From positions 1 to 37,495 of the forward strand of contig JAGLSG010000033.1 of NCBI GenBank assembly GCA_023135865.1: DNA of 37,495 bases, written 5' to 3'. Shown here piece by piece: positions 14,229 to 25,650 of this stretch. Below the pieces are notes generated by a model. It worked only from the letters and a program-made list of their open reading frames with translations. It was not told where the DNA came from and ran no database searches. This DNA is from Planctomycetota bacterium (lineage in GTDB: Bacteria; Planctomycetota; Phycisphaerae; Sedimentisphaerales; Anaerobacaceae). A program made the position numbers and the translations under genes. How positions within the stretch are numbered: the first letter of the stretch is position 1; every line of letters starts with the position of its first letter.

Positions 14229-15335
14229 ATGAAGATAGATTTTAATAGAGAAGCGCTTTTGGCCGGTTTGAATTTACTGACTTCCGTAATACCCGCAAGA
14301 ACGCCCAAGCCGATATTAAGATGTGTGCGAATAACAGCTGGCAAAAAAGGTACGCAGATTTGTGCTACAGATTTAGAGGTGGGGGCTGATGTGGAAGTGG
14401 CCCAAGCTAAAATCGGCGAAACCGGCGAAGTTGTGATTCCGGCGGATAGATTAATGGCGATTGTGCGAGAAAGTGCCGATGACGTTCTTTCGCTTCAGGC
14501 CAAAGATGATTCTTGCCATATTACCGGCTCTGACAGCCATTTTACAATTTTCAGCCAACAACCGGAGCAATACCCGCCAATGCCGGCCTTTGATGAATCA
14601 GCGGATATGGAAATACCGCTGAAGGACTTGCAGGCGGGAATTGGGCAGTGTTTATTTGCGACAGCAAAAGAGAGTTCACGCTATGCACTAAACGGTGTGC
14701 TGATGGAAATAAAGGGAAAGAAACTTTCACTGGTTGCGACCGATGGCCGTCGATTGGCGAGAAGTGTTGTTTCTCTTTCGGCTCAGCCGACGGGGCAAAT
14801 GGCAACAGCGAAAATAATTATGCCCGCAAAGGCCATGATATTGCTTGAAAAAATAGCCACATCAGAGAAGGATGTCGCTGCGATAAAGCTGCTCGATAAT
14901 CAGGTTCTGATCCGATGTGCAAATGTCGTTATTAGCTCCAGTTTGGTCGAAGGCAATTTCCCTAAATACGAAGATATAATTCCATCCGACTACGACAAAA
15001 AAATGAAGCTGTCAACTGATGCGGTTTTAAGCGCAGTGCGAAGAGCGGCTTTATTGACAAGCGAAGAGTCGAGGGGAATAAAACTTTCAGCTGAGAAAAA
15101 TATGCTGGTGTTTACCGGCCGAGCCGCAGAAACAGGGGATGCTAAAGTTGATATGCCCATTGAGTACAAAGGTGAGTCAATTGAAATGGGTTTTAATCCG
15201 CAGTTTTTGATAGAGGCCTTGCGAGTTATTAAAACGGACGAATTTGAACTCGAGCTTGGCCAGTCGGACAGGCCCGGCCTGATGAAAAGCGGAACAAATT
15301 TTCTTTATGTTTTAATGCCGATTAATCTGAGTTAG
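14229..15335 (+). CDS. dnaN: DNA polymerase III beta subunit (sliding clamp)
   Basis: The 368-residue product has the three-fold clamp architecture: MKIDFNREALLAGLNLLTSV at the start, ATDLEVGADVEV and IPADRLMAIV in domain 1, RYALNGVLMEI and LVATDGRRLAR in domain 2, and a C-terminus YVLMPINLS close to the usual MP(M/I) ending that lines the peptide-binding cleft. It forms a ring dimer that tethers polymerase III to DNA. GGAGG precedes the ATG by nine bases. It is followed after about 20 bp by the DUF721 gene and then gyrB, so probably one operon. Length and motifs are normal. Confidence 0.97.
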   Translation: MKIDFNREALLAGLNLLTSVIPARTPKPILRCVRITAGKKGTQICATDLEVGADVEVAQAKIGETGEVVIPADRLMAIVRESADDVLSLQAKDDSCHITGSDSHFTIFSQQPEQYPPMPAFDESADMEIPLKDLQAGIGQCLFATAKESSRYALNGVLMEIKGKKLSLVATDGRRLARSVVSLSAQPTGQMATAKIIMPAKAMILLEKIATSEKDVAAIKLLDNQVLIRCANVVISSSLVEGNFPKYEDIIPSDYDKKMKLSTDAVLSAVRRAALLTSEESRGIKLSAEKNMLVFTGRAAETGDAKVDMPIEYKGESIEMGFNPQFLIEALRVIKTDEFELELGQSDRPGLMKSGTNFLYVLMPINLS

Positions 15336-15354
15336 GCGTTTGATTGGTTTGGCT

Positions 15355-15702
15355 ATGACACTTGAAGAGAGGCAGTTGGACGATGCAATTAAGCGGCGAG
15401 CGGCGAGAAGAATTGATAAGACGGTTCGACTCGGCGGAAAAGCAGAAGATTTTGTGCGACGAGTTGTCAAACCAAGGCAGGCCAGGTTTGGCAAGGTTAT
15501 GGAGTTGTGGCACGAGATGCTGCCGGCGGAGATGGCAAAACATTGCCAAATAGCAGACTTTCAGGCAGGAGTGTTGAAAGTTGCTGTTGATTCGCCTTCA
15601 CATCGGCACGAAATGCAGATTTGCAGTCATGCCTTGCTCGAACAATTGCAGACCAGTTGTCCGAGTGCGAAAATAACAAAGATAAAATTTGTTGCAAAAT
15701 AA
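15355..15702 (+). CDS. DUF721 protein, DciA-like candidate helicase loader
   Basis: About 115 residues from ATG 15355 (MTLEERQLDDAIKRRAARR); a TTG at 15340 would add five. The C-terminal part FGKVMELWHEMLPAEMAKHC, then GVLKVAVDSPSHRHEM and a closing ALLEQL segment, matches the DUF721/DciA family, whose members recruit or load the replicative helicase DnaB in bacteria without DnaC/DnaI. Genes of this family often lie next to dnaN, recF or gyrB, as here. recF is not present between dnaN and gyrB, which may mean the DUF721 gene occupies its usual slot. dnaB lies about 15 kb downstream in this window. Confidence 0.78.
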   Translation: MTLEERQLDDAIKRRAARRIDKTVRLGGKAEDFVRRVVKPRQARFGKVMELWHEMLPAEMAKHCQIADFQAGVLKVAVDSPSHRHEMQICSHALLEQLQTSCPSAKITKIKFVAK

Positions 15703-15749
15703 ATACCGTAAAAGAATAACAAGAAAAGTTTTTTGGGAACCAACAGTAG

Positions 15750-18206
<2,457 letters not shown>

Positions 18207-18242
18207 ATTTATTATTTATAGTTTATTAAAAATAGTTTATTG

Positions 18243-18272
18243 AAACAGGCCGGATTAAAACCCGGCCTGTTT
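18243..18272. terminator. Bidirectional hairpin terminator between gyrB and the anti-sigma gene
   Basis: A perfect 11-bp stem AAACAGGCCGG / CCGGCCTGTTT with an 8-nt loop lies 36 bp after the gyrB stop and before the convergent gene ending at 18311. The stem ends in TTT on both strands and is A/T-rich on the upstream side, so it can serve both directions. Confidence 0.75.
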
Positions 18273-18310
18273 GCGAAGGAGCATACCAACTGGATAACTC
18301 AGTTGTTTTG

Positions 18311-19528
18311 TTATATTCCGCCGTGGATAATCCAACGGTCGGGATGATTTTCATCATCTCCGCATCTTGCGAATGGACCATAGGGCTCCCATGTTGTCTT
18401 TTGCCCATCAGTACCGATAATTTCCAATTTACAGGGAACCCTAAAGCTGTGCGGCCCACATTTCGGATAAGGTGTTGGGGTGCCGATTGAAATAATCGCG
18501 GTAACATTAAGCTTGCCTTCAAAATACTCTTTCATTTTTTCTTCAGATATGCCGGAGTATATCTGCCCCGCATTTTTGTAGTCCTTGTCAATCATTGCTT
18601 GGAAAAACTGACGAACTGTTTCCGCTGCGGCCTGTTCGTCAGTCATATTTCCCTGAGGTATGCCGATAAGCTGAGTGAGTTGGTTGATTTTGGTCACATC
18701 CTTAGGCACTTCATCTTCCAGAGAAAATATTTTTTCATCTATTGGGCTGTTATAGTCAAAAAACTCAGATGTCAGTAGTTCCTTGCTATCTTTGATATTA
18801 TAAACTTCGATGTGAGTAACTAAATCTGTTGCTTGGTCTATGTAGTAAATCTCCTTTCTGGGCTTGGTTTTATAAGTCGCAACTATGACAGCAGATTTTT
18901 GTATGTCTATGTCAACCCTGCCTGCCTTTTGGTCTTCAAGAAGTTTCTGCATAACCAATTTTGGTTGGCACTGCTCCTTAATGCTTTGCATCCAGCCTTC
19001 AATTCGGTTGGTTTGACAAATAAGGAAACTGTTTTTGCTCTTAAACCAGACTTCGGTTCTTTCCGGCGTCCAGGTAATGAGTTTTATACCGTCCTCGGTT
19101 ACAGGAAGGTAATATCTTGCTTTCGTGACATGGCCAAGTTCGTCCGATTTAATCCAAAACTCACCGTGCATCTGTTCGCCTCTGAATTGTTTTACGTGCA
19201 AAAAGCGAATATTATTATAGGCATCAATCACCTGCTCAATCCCGAAAGCCGCTGGTACTGACTTGACAAAAATACTTACACTTAAAACCGCTGCGACAAC
19301 TATCACAGCAGCTGTGGCGAATTTTGTAAAACTTTTCATAGCTTTTATCCTCTCTATAATTTTTATAGTTTTGATTCGCTTTGGAACTGCTGTGTCGAAG
19401 CCATCATCAATTTTGGATAATTTTTTTAGTGTTGCATCTATGACTTCCTGCGGCGGGCCGGCTGGAATCAATCCATTCTTCAAAGCATCAATGGCTTTAT
19501 TAGTTTTGTTATTTTTATTTTCTTTCAT
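18311..19528 (-). CDS. Membrane-anchored putative anti-sigma partner with extracytoplasmic domain
   Basis: The 405-residue protein has a cytoplasmic stretch of about 65 residues (PPQEVIDATLKKLSKIDD), one transmembrane helix (about 68-90, KFATAAVIVVAAVLSVSIFV) and a large extracytoplasmic part. The central region (HVKQFRGEQMHGEFWIKSDE, then EVWFKSKNSFLICQ) resembles LolA/LppX-type beta domains common in planctomycete sigma-linked proteins. The last about 110 residues (EQAAAETVRQFFQAMIDKDY) resemble an NTF2/SnoaL-like domain. Its start overlaps the stop of the ECF sigma gene by 4 bp, implying coupled translation and a shared function. No zinc-type anti-sigma motif is visible, so the regulatory role is inferred from context only. 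Confidence 0.7.
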   Translation of the reverse strand: MKENKNNKTNKAIDALKNGLIPAGPPQEVIDATLKKLSKIDDGFDTAVPKRIKTIKIIERIKAMKSFTKFATAAVIVVAAVLSVSIFVKSVPAAFGIEQVIDAYNNIRFLHVKQFRGEQMHGEFWIKSDELGHVTKARYYLPVTEDGIKLITWTPERTEVWFKSKNSFLICQTNRIEGWMQSIKEQCQPKLVMQKLLEDQKAGRVDIDIQKSAVIVATYKTKPRKEIYYIDQATDLVTHIEVYNIKDSKELLTSEFFDYNSPIDEKIFSLEDEVPKDVTKINQLTQLIGIPQGNMTDEQAAAETVRQFFQAMIDKDYKNAGQIYSGISEEKMKEYFEGKLNVTAIISIGTPTPYPKCGPHSFRVPCKLEIIGTDGQKTTWEPYGPFARCGDDENHPDRWIIHGGI

Positions 19529-20064
19529 AATACCACCTTCTTAAAAATTTCTTTTGGCGGCGATTCTTCTAAAAGGATTTTTAATTTCACTCTCGCACGA
19601 TGCAATAAAACGCCGATGGTGTTGGTCTTAATTTTGAGCTGTTTGCCGATTCGGCGATAACTGAAATCATCTAAGTAACGCAAACAAAAAACTTCTGCCT
19701 CCTGCGACCGCAGCTGGCTTAGCGACTGACGCAATTTTTCAGACAATTCCTGAGATTGTAATTTTTGCTCAGGAGCTGGCTGACCGCCGGCAATGTCATC
19801 CAAATCTGCCGAATCCATATTAACGCAATTGCTTGACCGGTAAAATCGATGACGCAATTTATCTATCGCTCTAACTGTTGCGAGATGCGTCAATAACGCC
19901 TTAAAATTGCGAATACGGCTATTGCGACGGATTTCAAGTGCAGAAACAAACGTTTCCTGAAAACAATCGGCAGAATCAGCATCGTTGCCGAGCAAACGAT
20001 ATGCCGTTCGCCAGACAGCCGGTCCGTGCTTGTCAATAATTCTTTGCCAGTCAACTGTTTGCAA
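19525..20064 (-). CDS. ECF-type RNA polymerase sigma factor
   Basis: The 179-residue protein has sigma region 2 (WRTAYRLLGNDADSADCFQE, then TFVSALE) and region 4 (EVFCLRYLDDFSYRRIGKQL, then KIKTNTIGVLLHRARVKLK) with only a short linker, the minimal ECF layout. The start is TTG 20064, supported by AGAGG eight bases upstream. Its stop overlaps the start of the membrane-anchored partner gene, a common sigma/anti-sigma arrangement. Promoter targets are not evident. The TPR lipoprotein gene diverges from it across 175 bp and could be under its control (inference). Confidence 0.9.
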   Translation of the reverse strand: MQTVDWQRIIDKHGPAVWRTAYRLLGNDADSADCFQETFVSALEIRRNSRIRNFKALLTHLATVRAIDKLRHRFYRSSNCVNMDSADLDDIAGGQPAPEQKLQSQELSEKLRQSLSQLRSQEAEVFCLRYLDDFSYRRIGKQLKIKTNTIGVLLHRARVKLKILLEESPPKEIFKKVVL

Positions 20065-20239
20065 ACAAAAATCCTCTCAAAATGACACATAAAAGACGCC
20101 GCCAACATAATAGTCGAAATACAATTCAATTTATTACAAAAAAAGATAAATTTTTTCTTGCAAACGCTTCAACATCGCTGCAAAATAGCGTTCGTTCAAT
20201 ATGTATCGGGGATTTCAAAAGTCAGTGGAGGAAAAAGTG

Positions 20240-21004
20240 ATGGCAGGCGAAAAAGTGGACAACAAGAAAGCAAGCCATAGCTCAACCGGCCAACAAAATA
20301 CAACGGCACTTATTACTTGTATAGTTTTGATTTGTGCCGCAATGCTGTCTAATGGCTGTGATTCCTTTCCACTCAATAAACTCAAATTGAGAAAATCCTC
20401 GCAGGTTGATGCAATCAAAAATACTCCGTCTGAAGAAAAGAAAGCAAAGTTGCTTAAAAAGCTCGACAAAAAATTCGAAAATCCGCAGACACATTATGAG
20501 CTTGGCAAGTTGTATCAAGAGGATGGCCTGTGGGCACAGGCGCAATATCGCTACAATTGTACACTAAGTTTTGATCCGGCGCACCGCGGCGCACAGGCAG
20601 CAATGGTTAAATCGCTGCAAGCCAGCGGCGATCAGGCAAAATCAGATTTGTCAGCGGAAATTTACATAAGCCAGGTCAATGCTTCAGCAGTGGAATCATT
20701 GAAATTGGGTCTGGCGTTTCAAAAACAGCAGCTCGATGATTACGCCCTCCAATGTTATCAGCAGGCACTGCGGCTGGCACCAAATTCGCCCAAAATCAAT
20801 CGGCAAATCGGATATTACTATCTGAGCAGAGGTGATAAAGAACAAGCAAAAAGTTATTTAACGAGAAGTTTCAATCTTGATTCCAATCAGCCGGAAGTTG
20901 CAGGTGAACTCGGACGGCTGGGAGTTGGCGTGCAAGTGCCGCGAAAAAAGCAGAAAAATACGAAAAAACTCGATAGGATTGTGGATAAATCCATTAACGA
21001 ATAA
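20240..21004 (+). CDS. TPR-repeat lipoprotein
   Basis: From ATG 20240 (GGAGG eight bases upstream; an ATG at 20201 lacks such a site) the product is 254 residues. A hydrophobic segment (TTALITCIVLICAAMLSNGC) ends in a lipobox-like SNGC, predicting a lipoprotein with an unusually long charged N-terminus. The mature region carries tetratricopeptide repeats: THYELGKLYQEDGLWAQAQY, ESLKLGLAFQKQQLDDYALQ and PKINRQIGYYYLSRGDKEQA. The C-terminus is basic (PRKKQKNTKKLD). It is probably a scaffold in the envelope; partners are unknown. A strong terminator follows at 21120. Confidence 0.78.
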   Translation: MAGEKVDNKKASHSSTGQQNTTALITCIVLICAAMLSNGCDSFPLNKLKLRKSSQVDAIKNTPSEEKKAKLLKKLDKKFENPQTHYELGKLYQEDGLWAQAQYRYNCTLSFDPAHRGAQAAMVKSLQASGDQAKSDLSAEIYISQVNASAVESLKLGLAFQKQQLDDYALQCYQQALRLAPNSPKINRQIGYYYLSRGDKEQAKSYLTRSFNLDSNQPEVAGELGRLGVGVQVPRKKQKNTKKLDRIVDKSINE

Positions 21005-21119
21005 ATCGCAGCGATGTTGCGATGGAGTAAAAACAGGCAGCCGGGCAGTTGGGATTTGGCTAATAGTTAGTGTATTATAAGGCCTGTTGAAAAAAAGAAT
21101 TAACGATGATTTCTTATAG

Positions 21120-21153
21120 CCCTGTAGCGAACGGATGCGCTGCGGGGTTTTTT
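21120..21153 (+). terminator. Intrinsic terminator after the TPR lipoprotein gene
   Basis: The stem CCCTGTAGCG / CGCTGCGGGG pairs over 10 bp (with G-U pairs), has an 8-nt loop and is followed by six T. This is a textbook rho-independent terminator about 115 bp after the stop at 21004. Confidence 0.85.
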
Positions 21154-21338
21154 CATTTTGCACTAAATATCAACACTAATAACACTAAAACAGCACCTAA
21201 AAGCTGCTAATTGTGCAGAAAATGCGGAAAACTGGCCGATATAAACTCGTGTCTCGCCCATCCCGAGCTTTTGCCGAGCGAGCCAAAGGATGCTTTATCT
21301 ATTGATTTATAACTAATTTTATCGGACTAAAAAGGAAA

Positions 21339-23708
21339 ATGAAAGAGAAAAAATCATATAAAATCGCAGCTAAATGTATTGTAATAGCTGTTTTGTTTGT
21401 AATTTTGTGCAGTTGTGCAAGTTTCAATATCGGCGATTGGCCAAGCAGCTTTGTTTATCCGCATAATGAGCCGCCGGCAAATTGGTGCGGCTTAATCGGC
21501 TCTTTTTGTGCTTACTATCTGCTCTATTACGTCGGCCCGGGAATTTTTGTAGTTTTGGTTTCGCTAATTGCATTTCTCGTGGCAAAACTTGCAAATGTTA
21601 AAGTAAAACAGCCAATCCTGCGAGCAGTTGGGCTTTCACTATTGACAGTGGCGGTTTCGAGCAGCTTTTATGTTTTCTGGCCGAATAATATTTACAGCTT
21701 TCCAACCGGCTCCGGCGGACTGCTCGGAGTAGGAATAACTCACTTTTTACAAACACATTTTGCACTGCTTGGAACATTTATACTTACTGCGGCAATTTGG
21801 ATTGTGGGAGTTGTACTGCTCGCTGACAGCTTTGTGATGGTTTTGCTTCGAGCGATTGGTTTTGTGCTCCATAAAACTTTTGGCGTAGCGATGCCGGCTT
21901 TTTCAGCGGCAAAGCAGCATTCGCAATCGTTGACTGAAATATGGCGGAAACTAAGCGAAAAAACCGCTGCAAATAATTTAAACACCGAAAGCCAAACCGA
22001 AGACGAAGATGAGGGTGCATATGTACCTGTTAATAAAAAAGATGATGTGAAAATAGAAGCACATTATTTCGATAAGCCAAAACCAAAATTAAAAGGTAAG
22101 CAAAAAGAGATTCAAAGGGCAAGTGCAGGTTTTGTGCCGGCTGATTATAAAGATTATACGCTGCCGCCGTTGGAACTGCTCGCCAAACCCGAATATGGAT
22201 TTGCAGCTGTGCAGGGAAAAGTGGTTAAGGCAAAAGCAGCAACCCTGGAAAAATTGCTTAGTGAATTTAATGTTAGTGCGAGCGTGGTCGAAGCAGAAAC
22301 CGGGCCGGTTGTAACGATGTTTGAGCTGGAACTGGCAGCAGGTGTGAAAGTCAGCCAGATATTTGCGCTTTCAAATGATATGGCAAGAGCACTTGGCGCA
22401 GGAGCTGTGCGAGTAGTAGCTCCTCTGCCGGGAAAACATACAATAGGAATTGAAGTACCGAACAACGAAAAAGAAAAAGTTCGCATCAAAGACCTGATGC
22501 AGCTGGCGGGAAATAAGCCGAGCAAGATGGCTATACCGCTGTTTCTCGGCAAAGATTCGTCGGGCGAAGCGCTCGTTTCTGACTTGGCAGCTATGCCGCA
22601 TATGCTGATTGCCGGCACAACCGGCTCGGGAAAAAGCGTTTGCATTAATTCGATTATAAGCAGTATATTGCTGACGCGGCGGCCGGATGAAGTAAAGATG
22701 ATTTTAATCGACCCGAAAATGGTTGAAATGACCGCCTTTAATACGGTTCCGCATTTAATGTCGCCAATTGTAACCGAAACCACAAGAGCTGTTCAAATTC
22801 TCGAATGGGCTACAGTAAAAATGGATGAGCGATATGCTATTCTGGCTGAAGCGAGAGTAAAAAATATAGCTGAATACAATCGGCTCGGCGCTGAAGCCAT
22901 ACTCGAAAGATTTAATCCGGCTGACGAAGATGAAGCTGCGAAAATTCCAAAGCGTCTGCCGTATATTGTGATTGTTATTGATGAGCTTGCAGATTTAATG
23001 ATGACTGCTGCAAAGGAAATTGAAGCTTATATTGTTCGGCTGGCGCAAAAGAGTAGAGCTGTTGGTATTCACATAGTGCTTGCTACGCAGCGGCCGCAAG
23101 CAACGGTTGTTACGGGACTTATAAAATCTAATATGCCGACCAGAATCGGTTTCAGAGTAGCTGCGAGAATGGATAGCAGAATTATTCTCGACCAGAACGG
23201 TGCTGAAACTCTGCTTGGCCAGGGCGATATGCTTTTCCTAAAGCCGGGAACAAGTGATTTGATTCGCGCACAGGGTGCGTTTATGGATGATATGGAAATC
23301 AAGCGAATAGTAAAACATCTAAAGGAAATTGCCGAGCCGCAATTCCATCCTGAACTAACTCAACTCAAACGGCTGGACACATCTGAAGCGGCGAGAGACG
23401 AGTTGTTTGATGATGCGGTCAGAATTGTGCTTGAAACAAAAAGAGGAAGCGTTTCTTTGCTGCAAAGACGACTTGGAATCGGCTACGCACGCTCATCTCG
23501 GATTATAGAAATGATGGCCTCTGCCGGCGTACTTGGCGAATATAAAGGTAGTCAGGCAAGAGAGGTGATGATGACACTTGAGGAATACGAACAGCTGAAT
23601 CAGCAGAGCGATGAATATGACCAAGCCGAAGAGCAAGAAGATTTTCAGCCGCCAGCAGGCCCCGCCGAAGGCCAGCACCATTACGCAGCGGTGGACAGCG
23701 AAGATTGA
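21339..23708 (+). CDS. ftsK: DNA translocase FtsK/SpoIIIE
   Basis: The 789-residue protein has four or five N-terminal transmembrane helices within about 1-180, a charged linker, the alpha/beta motor domain with Walker A GTTGSGKSV near 425 and Walker B VIVIDELADLMM near 550, the conserved RLAQKSRAVGIHIVLATQRP, and a C-terminal gamma winged-helix (GSVSLLQRRLGIGYARSSRI) at about 705-765 that reads polar DNA motifs. It pumps chromosomal DNA at the septum and normally activates XerCD at dif. AAGGA precedes the ATG. The 334-bp gap upstream holds the terminator at 21120 and a repeat-like segment near 21248-21290. Length is normal for a short-linker FtsK. Confidence 0.96.
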   Translation: MKEKKSYKIAAKCIVIAVLFVILCSCASFNIGDWPSSFVYPHNEPPANWCGLIGSFCAYYLLYYVGPGIFVVLVSLIAFLVAKLANVKVKQPILRAVGLSLLTVAVSSSFYVFWPNNIYSFPTGSGGLLGVGITHFLQTHFALLGTFILTAAIWIVGVVLLADSFVMVLLRAIGFVLHKTFGVAMPAFSAAKQHSQSLTEIWRKLSEKTAANNLNTESQTEDEDEGAYVPVNKKDDVKIEAHYFDKPKPKLKGKQKEIQRASAGFVPADYKDYTLPPLELLAKPEYGFAAVQGKVVKAKAATLEKLLSEFNVSASVVEAETGPVVTMFELELAAGVKVSQIFALSNDMARALGAGAVRVVAPLPGKHTIGIEVPNNEKEKVRIKDLMQLAGNKPSKMAIPLFLGKDSSGEALVSDLAAMPHMLIAGTTGSGKSVCINSIISSILLTRRPDEVKMILIDPKMVEMTAFNTVPHLMSPIVTETTRAVQILEWATVKMDERYAILAEARVKNIAEYNRLGAEAILERFNPADEDEAAKIPKRLPYIVIVIDELADLMMTAAKEIEAYIVRLAQKSRAVGIHIVLATQRPQATVVTGLIKSNMPTRIGFRVAARMDSRIILDQNGAETLLGQGDMLFLKPGTSDLIRAQGAFMDDMEIKRIVKHLKEIAEPQFHPELTQLKRLDTSEAARDELFDDAVRIVLETKRGSVSLLQRRLGIGYARSSRIIEMMASAGVLGEYKGSQAREVMMTLEEYEQLNQQSDEYDQAEEQEDFQPPAGPAEGQHHYAAVDSED

Positions 23709-23789
23709 CGAGAAACAGATTTCAGAAACAATATCAACAACCGCAGCCGGTTTTCCTGTTATTTGGCACGATACGATATAAGTCGATTT

Positions 23790-24359
23790 TTACTGGTTAT
23801 TATTTGTTTTCTCGGATTGTGATTTGCATTGTTTAAGAACTTTTCTTACGTGCCAGCGAACAAAATGCGGAGCTCCGCAGAGCAGATAAATTCCACACAT
23901 AAGCATAATTACCAAGGGCAGTATATTTTGTAAACTAAATTGGGCGTAGCTGTTGGTGTAAATAGTATTTGCGTTTCTGGTTTTGAGAAAGGCAAGCTGG
24001 TTTATGAGGTAAGTTGTTTTCCAGAGTACAGTGTTGATGAAATAAATTCCACCGGCCATACAGATAAGACGCAATGCAACAGGGAGCCATTGAATTTGCA
24101 AATCCGGTTCGGCAAATTGCTCTGAGCCAACGATTTTTTCAGCCAGAGCATCATTTTTATAAACTAAATAGCGTATCAGTAACACGATAAGGCAGATAGT
24201 CAGTAATATCGAAGACAAAAATGTCCACATGTTTTCTGATGACCGGCCATAACCAAACATCATAAAGATAGGTAGAACTAGCTGAGGCAACAGGCGAATA
24301 GCGAAAAATATACCTATTGCCGACAGAATGATTTTGGCCAGTGTGTGCATTTTATTCAT
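23790..24359 (-). CDS. Uncharacterised four-helix membrane protein, paralog 1
   Basis: From ATG 24359 (AGGAATTGAAA upstream) the product is 189 residues; a longer open frame to 24482 lies inside the upstream gene and is unlikely. Hydrophobic helices are visible at KIILSAIGIFFAIRLLPQLV, FLSSILLTICLIVLLIRYLV, LPVALRLICMAGGIYFINTV and ILPLVIMLMCGIYLLCG. It clearly resembles its upstream neighbour (AKIILSAIGI; K(N/D)..LA.KI.GS; W...A.R....GG; YLLCG/WLLCG), so the two are tandem duplicates. The genes overlap by 8 bp. No family recognised; function unknown. Confidence 0.72.
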   Translation of the reverse strand: MNKMHTLAKIILSAIGIFFAIRLLPQLVLPIFMMFGYGRSSENMWTFLSSILLTICLIVLLIRYLVYKNDALAEKIVGSEQFAEPDLQIQWLPVALRLICMAGGIYFINTVLWKTTYLINQLAFLKTRNANTIYTNSYAQFSLQNILPLVIMLMCGIYLLCGAPHFVRWHVRKVLKQCKSQSEKTNNNQ

Positions 24360-24933
24360 TTTCAATTCCTTCTCGATATTGATTCGGCTCTGGCAGCAAT
24401 TCAGCTTTGCCAGTGCTTGGTTGAAGACACATAAATGGTATCCGACCGCAAAGCAGCCAGGCCGACAATGAAGCATTGACAAGACCGTGTATCATACGGA
24501 ACCATTGTGTTGCGGTTAAATTAATTGATTTTGGAAAGCCCCCGAATATAAATATCTCATTTATCAGGCCACGCATATGAATAGGAAAGACCACTATTTT
24601 CAGCATTGTTGGAATGGCACCGGGTAATAATATCAAACCGCAAAAAATAGCAGCTATTCGAATTGAGGCGGTCAGCCATAAAACTTCATTTTCAGAATTT
24701 AATTTTTCACCGGACCCTGCGATTTTACTTGCCAACCAGTTGTTCTTAAAGATAAACAAATACGCAATTACTACGAGTAGAATTGTAAGTACCGCAAAAA
24801 ACAATACGACGTTAAGAATAGAGATATTTACTATCGTAAACAACGGATAGCTAAAATACTGGAAGATGCTTGTTATTGCACTGATTCCGATAATGGTAAG
24901 AATAGCTTTGGCTATAATTTGCATTTTGCTCAT
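24352..24933 (-). CDS. Uncharacterised four-helix membrane protein, paralog 2
   Basis: From ATG 24933 with AGGAA five bases upstream, the product is 193 residues beginning MSKMQIIAKAILTIIGI. Helices cover AKAILTIIGISAITSIFQYF, NVVLFFAVLTILLVVIAYLF, ASIRIAAIFCGLILLPGAIP and the WLLCGRIPF segment. The signature FKNNWLASKIAGSGEKLNSE matches KNDALAEKIVGSEQFAEPD of the downstream gene in position and spacing. Its stop overlaps the next start, indicating coupled translation. Unknown function; a two-component membrane complex is possible (inference). Confidence 0.72.
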   Translation of the reverse strand: MSKMQIIAKAILTIIGISAITSIFQYFSYPLFTIVNISILNVVLFFAVLTILLVVIAYLFIFKNNWLASKIAGSGEKLNSENEVLWLTASIRIAAIFCGLILLPGAIPTMLKIVVFPIHMRGLINEIFIFGGFPKSINLTATQWFRMIHGLVNASLSAWLLCGRIPFMCLQPSTGKAELLPEPNQYREGIENE

Positions 24934-24972
24934 TAAATTCCTTTGGCAAAAATCAAGTGTGAACATTTTCAT

Positions 24973-25535
24973 TGTATTACTAAGCGGTGTAATGTCCAGA
25001 GCAATATTATTGTGCGTGGGGCGGATTTAACGGCTGTTTCATGGGTGATTATCGAACCTGCAACTTTTTTCCGAAAAAAACCGCATTTTCAGTACTGATA
25101 TTGCCCTGTTTTGGCCGAAAAAGAAAAATAAAGTTGATTTGTCAGCTGGAACATAGTATAGTTCCCCAGTTGTAACTCGCTCTGTCGCAAGGGGCAAATA
25201 TATTTAGTTTTGAGCGTTGAGTTTTGAATTTTGAGTTAAATAAGTTATTGCCGCAAAGCGGCGATTCCGCAACTCAAAACTAAGGACTAAAAACTCAAAA
25301 CTGTATTCGGGGTCAGCAGTATCACGGCATAGCTGACTTCGGCCTCCGGCAAAGCCAATCGAACCCCGTCGTTTTGTTTCGCAAAACGGCATAGTTGGGT
25401 TACCGTGACAGATTAAAAAAGCTAAAAGCGTAAAGCGGAAAAGTTAAAACCATAGCGCAAAATTCGAGATTTTCAGTTTTTGACTTTTCAATTATGGTTT
25501 TGCACTTTCAGCTTATAAGTTTTCAGTTTATTTGT
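24973..25535. other. Gene-free gap with inverted A/T-rich repeats before tRNA-Gln
   Basis: No credible gene. AGTTTTGAG...TTGAATTTTGAGTT (25206-25237) faces its reverse complement AACTCAAAACTAAGGACTAA...CTCAAAACT (25269-25302), with TTGCCGC/GCGGCGA between. Further iterations (GCTAAAAGCGTAAAGCGG; GTTTTTGACTTTTCAA; TTTTGCACTTTCAGC) fill 25420-25530. A 62-codon minus-strand frame over 25204-25392 is repeat-derived. Confidence 0.65.
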
Positions 25536-25607
25536 TACCCGATGGTGTAATTGGTAACACATAGGCTTTTGATGCCTACATTCCAGGTTCGAGTCCTGGT
25601 CGGGTAG
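25536..25607 (+). tRNA. tRNA-Gln (anticodon UUG)
   Basis: The cloverleaf is complete: acceptor TACCCGA/TCGGGTA with discriminator G, D-arm GTGT/ACAC, anticodon stem TAGGC/GCCTA with loop TTTTGAT (anticodon TTG), and T-arm CCAGG-TTCGAGT-CCTGG. CCA is not encoded. The U1-A72 first pair is typical of glutamine tRNAs. It lies about 43 bp before glmU, an arrangement also seen before glmU/prs clusters elsewhere. Confidence 0.96.
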
Positions 25608-25650
25608 TTTTGAGAGTAAATTGTTAAAAAGGAAGTAAAAACTTAAAAAA

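Noticed and set aside
24360-24482. N-terminal extension of the downstream membrane paralog
   Set aside because: The extension is Cys-rich, overlaps the upstream paralog in another frame, and a good ribosome site precedes ATG 24359.
25204-25392. 62-codon minus-strand frame with FEFLVLSFEL
   Set aside because: It is the translation of AGTTTTGAGTTTTGAATT-type low-complexity repeats; a well-known kind of false peptide.
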